A stretch of 44,703 nucleotides of DNA, from positions 1 through 44,703 of IMG/VR virus record IMGVR_UViG_3300039106_000616; one strand, written 5' to 3'. The translations under genes and the position numbers were made by a program. This DNA comes from a virus. Each line of letters starts with the position of its first letter. The first letter of the stretch is position 1. Below the pieces are notes generated by a model. It was not told the origin of the DNA, did no database searches, and saw only the letters and a list, made by a program, of their open reading frames with translations. Positions 44,668 through 44,703 of this stretch are shown here, piece by piece.

Positions 44668-44703
44668 CTATATATAATATATAAGATATCTTAAAAACCT
44701 ATT

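Overview
The window looks like part of a tailed bacteriophage genome infecting a low-GC actinobacterium, most likely a freshwater, acI/Nanopelagicales-like host. The phage evidence is a terminase pair, a CHAP lysin with membrane proteins, tightly packed ATGA/TAATG-overlapping genes and three tRNA genes. The actinobacterial evidence is a WhiB protein, an MSMEG_6728-type protein, a cysteine protein of the DUF7455 type and many leaderless mRNAs. A secreted protein ending in a cysteine/lysine tail resembles tails I recall from acI actinobacteria. No portal, capsid or tail-tube genes were recognised, so those modules must lie outside the window.

Layout. 1-4.4 kb (+): zinc-ribbon protein, RuvC-like nuclease, small HTH protein, nucleotide-modification-associated protein, terminase small and large subunits. 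4.4-8.8 kb (+): two large secreted proteins. 8.8-10.2 kb (+): probable lysis cassette (small membrane protein, lipoprotein, holin-like protein, CHAP lysin). 10.2-19.5 kb (+): HslV-like Ntn hydrolase, secreted subtilase, glycosyltransferase, Hsp20, FmdB-like protein, SNase, thioredoxin, virion-type domains, WhiB, pyrimidine-dimer-glycosylase-like protein and many small proteins. 19.5-25.4 kb (-): seven-gene glycan island (four glycosyltransferases, SDR epimerase/dehydratase, FkbM methyltransferase, PIG-L deacetylase). 25.4-30.1 kb: mixed strands, with a Stealth-like glycosyltransferase, DHH-like protein, GIY-YIG and HNH nucleases, AdoMet decarboxylase, tRNA-Met and several 24-60 aa proteins. 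30.1-30.85 kb: noncoding, packed with AGGTTTG repeats. 30.9-41.5 kb (-): an early-type region of about 30 small genes with tRNA-Asp and tRNA-Glu, a DUF932 protein and a GP88-like protein. 41.5-42.0 kb: divergent control region. 42.0-44.7 kb (+): small genes, then probable virion surface proteins and a membrane protein.

The most interesting content is regulatory. (1) At least 17 genes on both strands have a -10 hexamer placed 6-8 nt before the start codon, so they should be leaderless. (2) Seven promoters share the heptamer WTGTCWG exactly 10 bp upstream of the -10, suggesting a phage-specific promoter class. (3) Nine TGTGA-N6-TCACA-type (actinobacterial Crp/GlxR-like) palindromes lie in 33.3-41.7 kb, most at a similar distance upstream of minus-strand promoters. 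(4) Four perfect DnaA boxes lie in 39.6-41.6 kb. (5) Four copies of a two-hairpin RNA element, one with double compensatory base changes, sit after stop codons in 34.3-37.3 kb. (6) A leader at 41.78-41.91 kb holds four copies of a 15-nt repeat that fold as two symmetric stem/internal-loop/stem units and also read as four mini-ORFs. Together the last four point to a replication and early-control locus near 39.5-42 kb.
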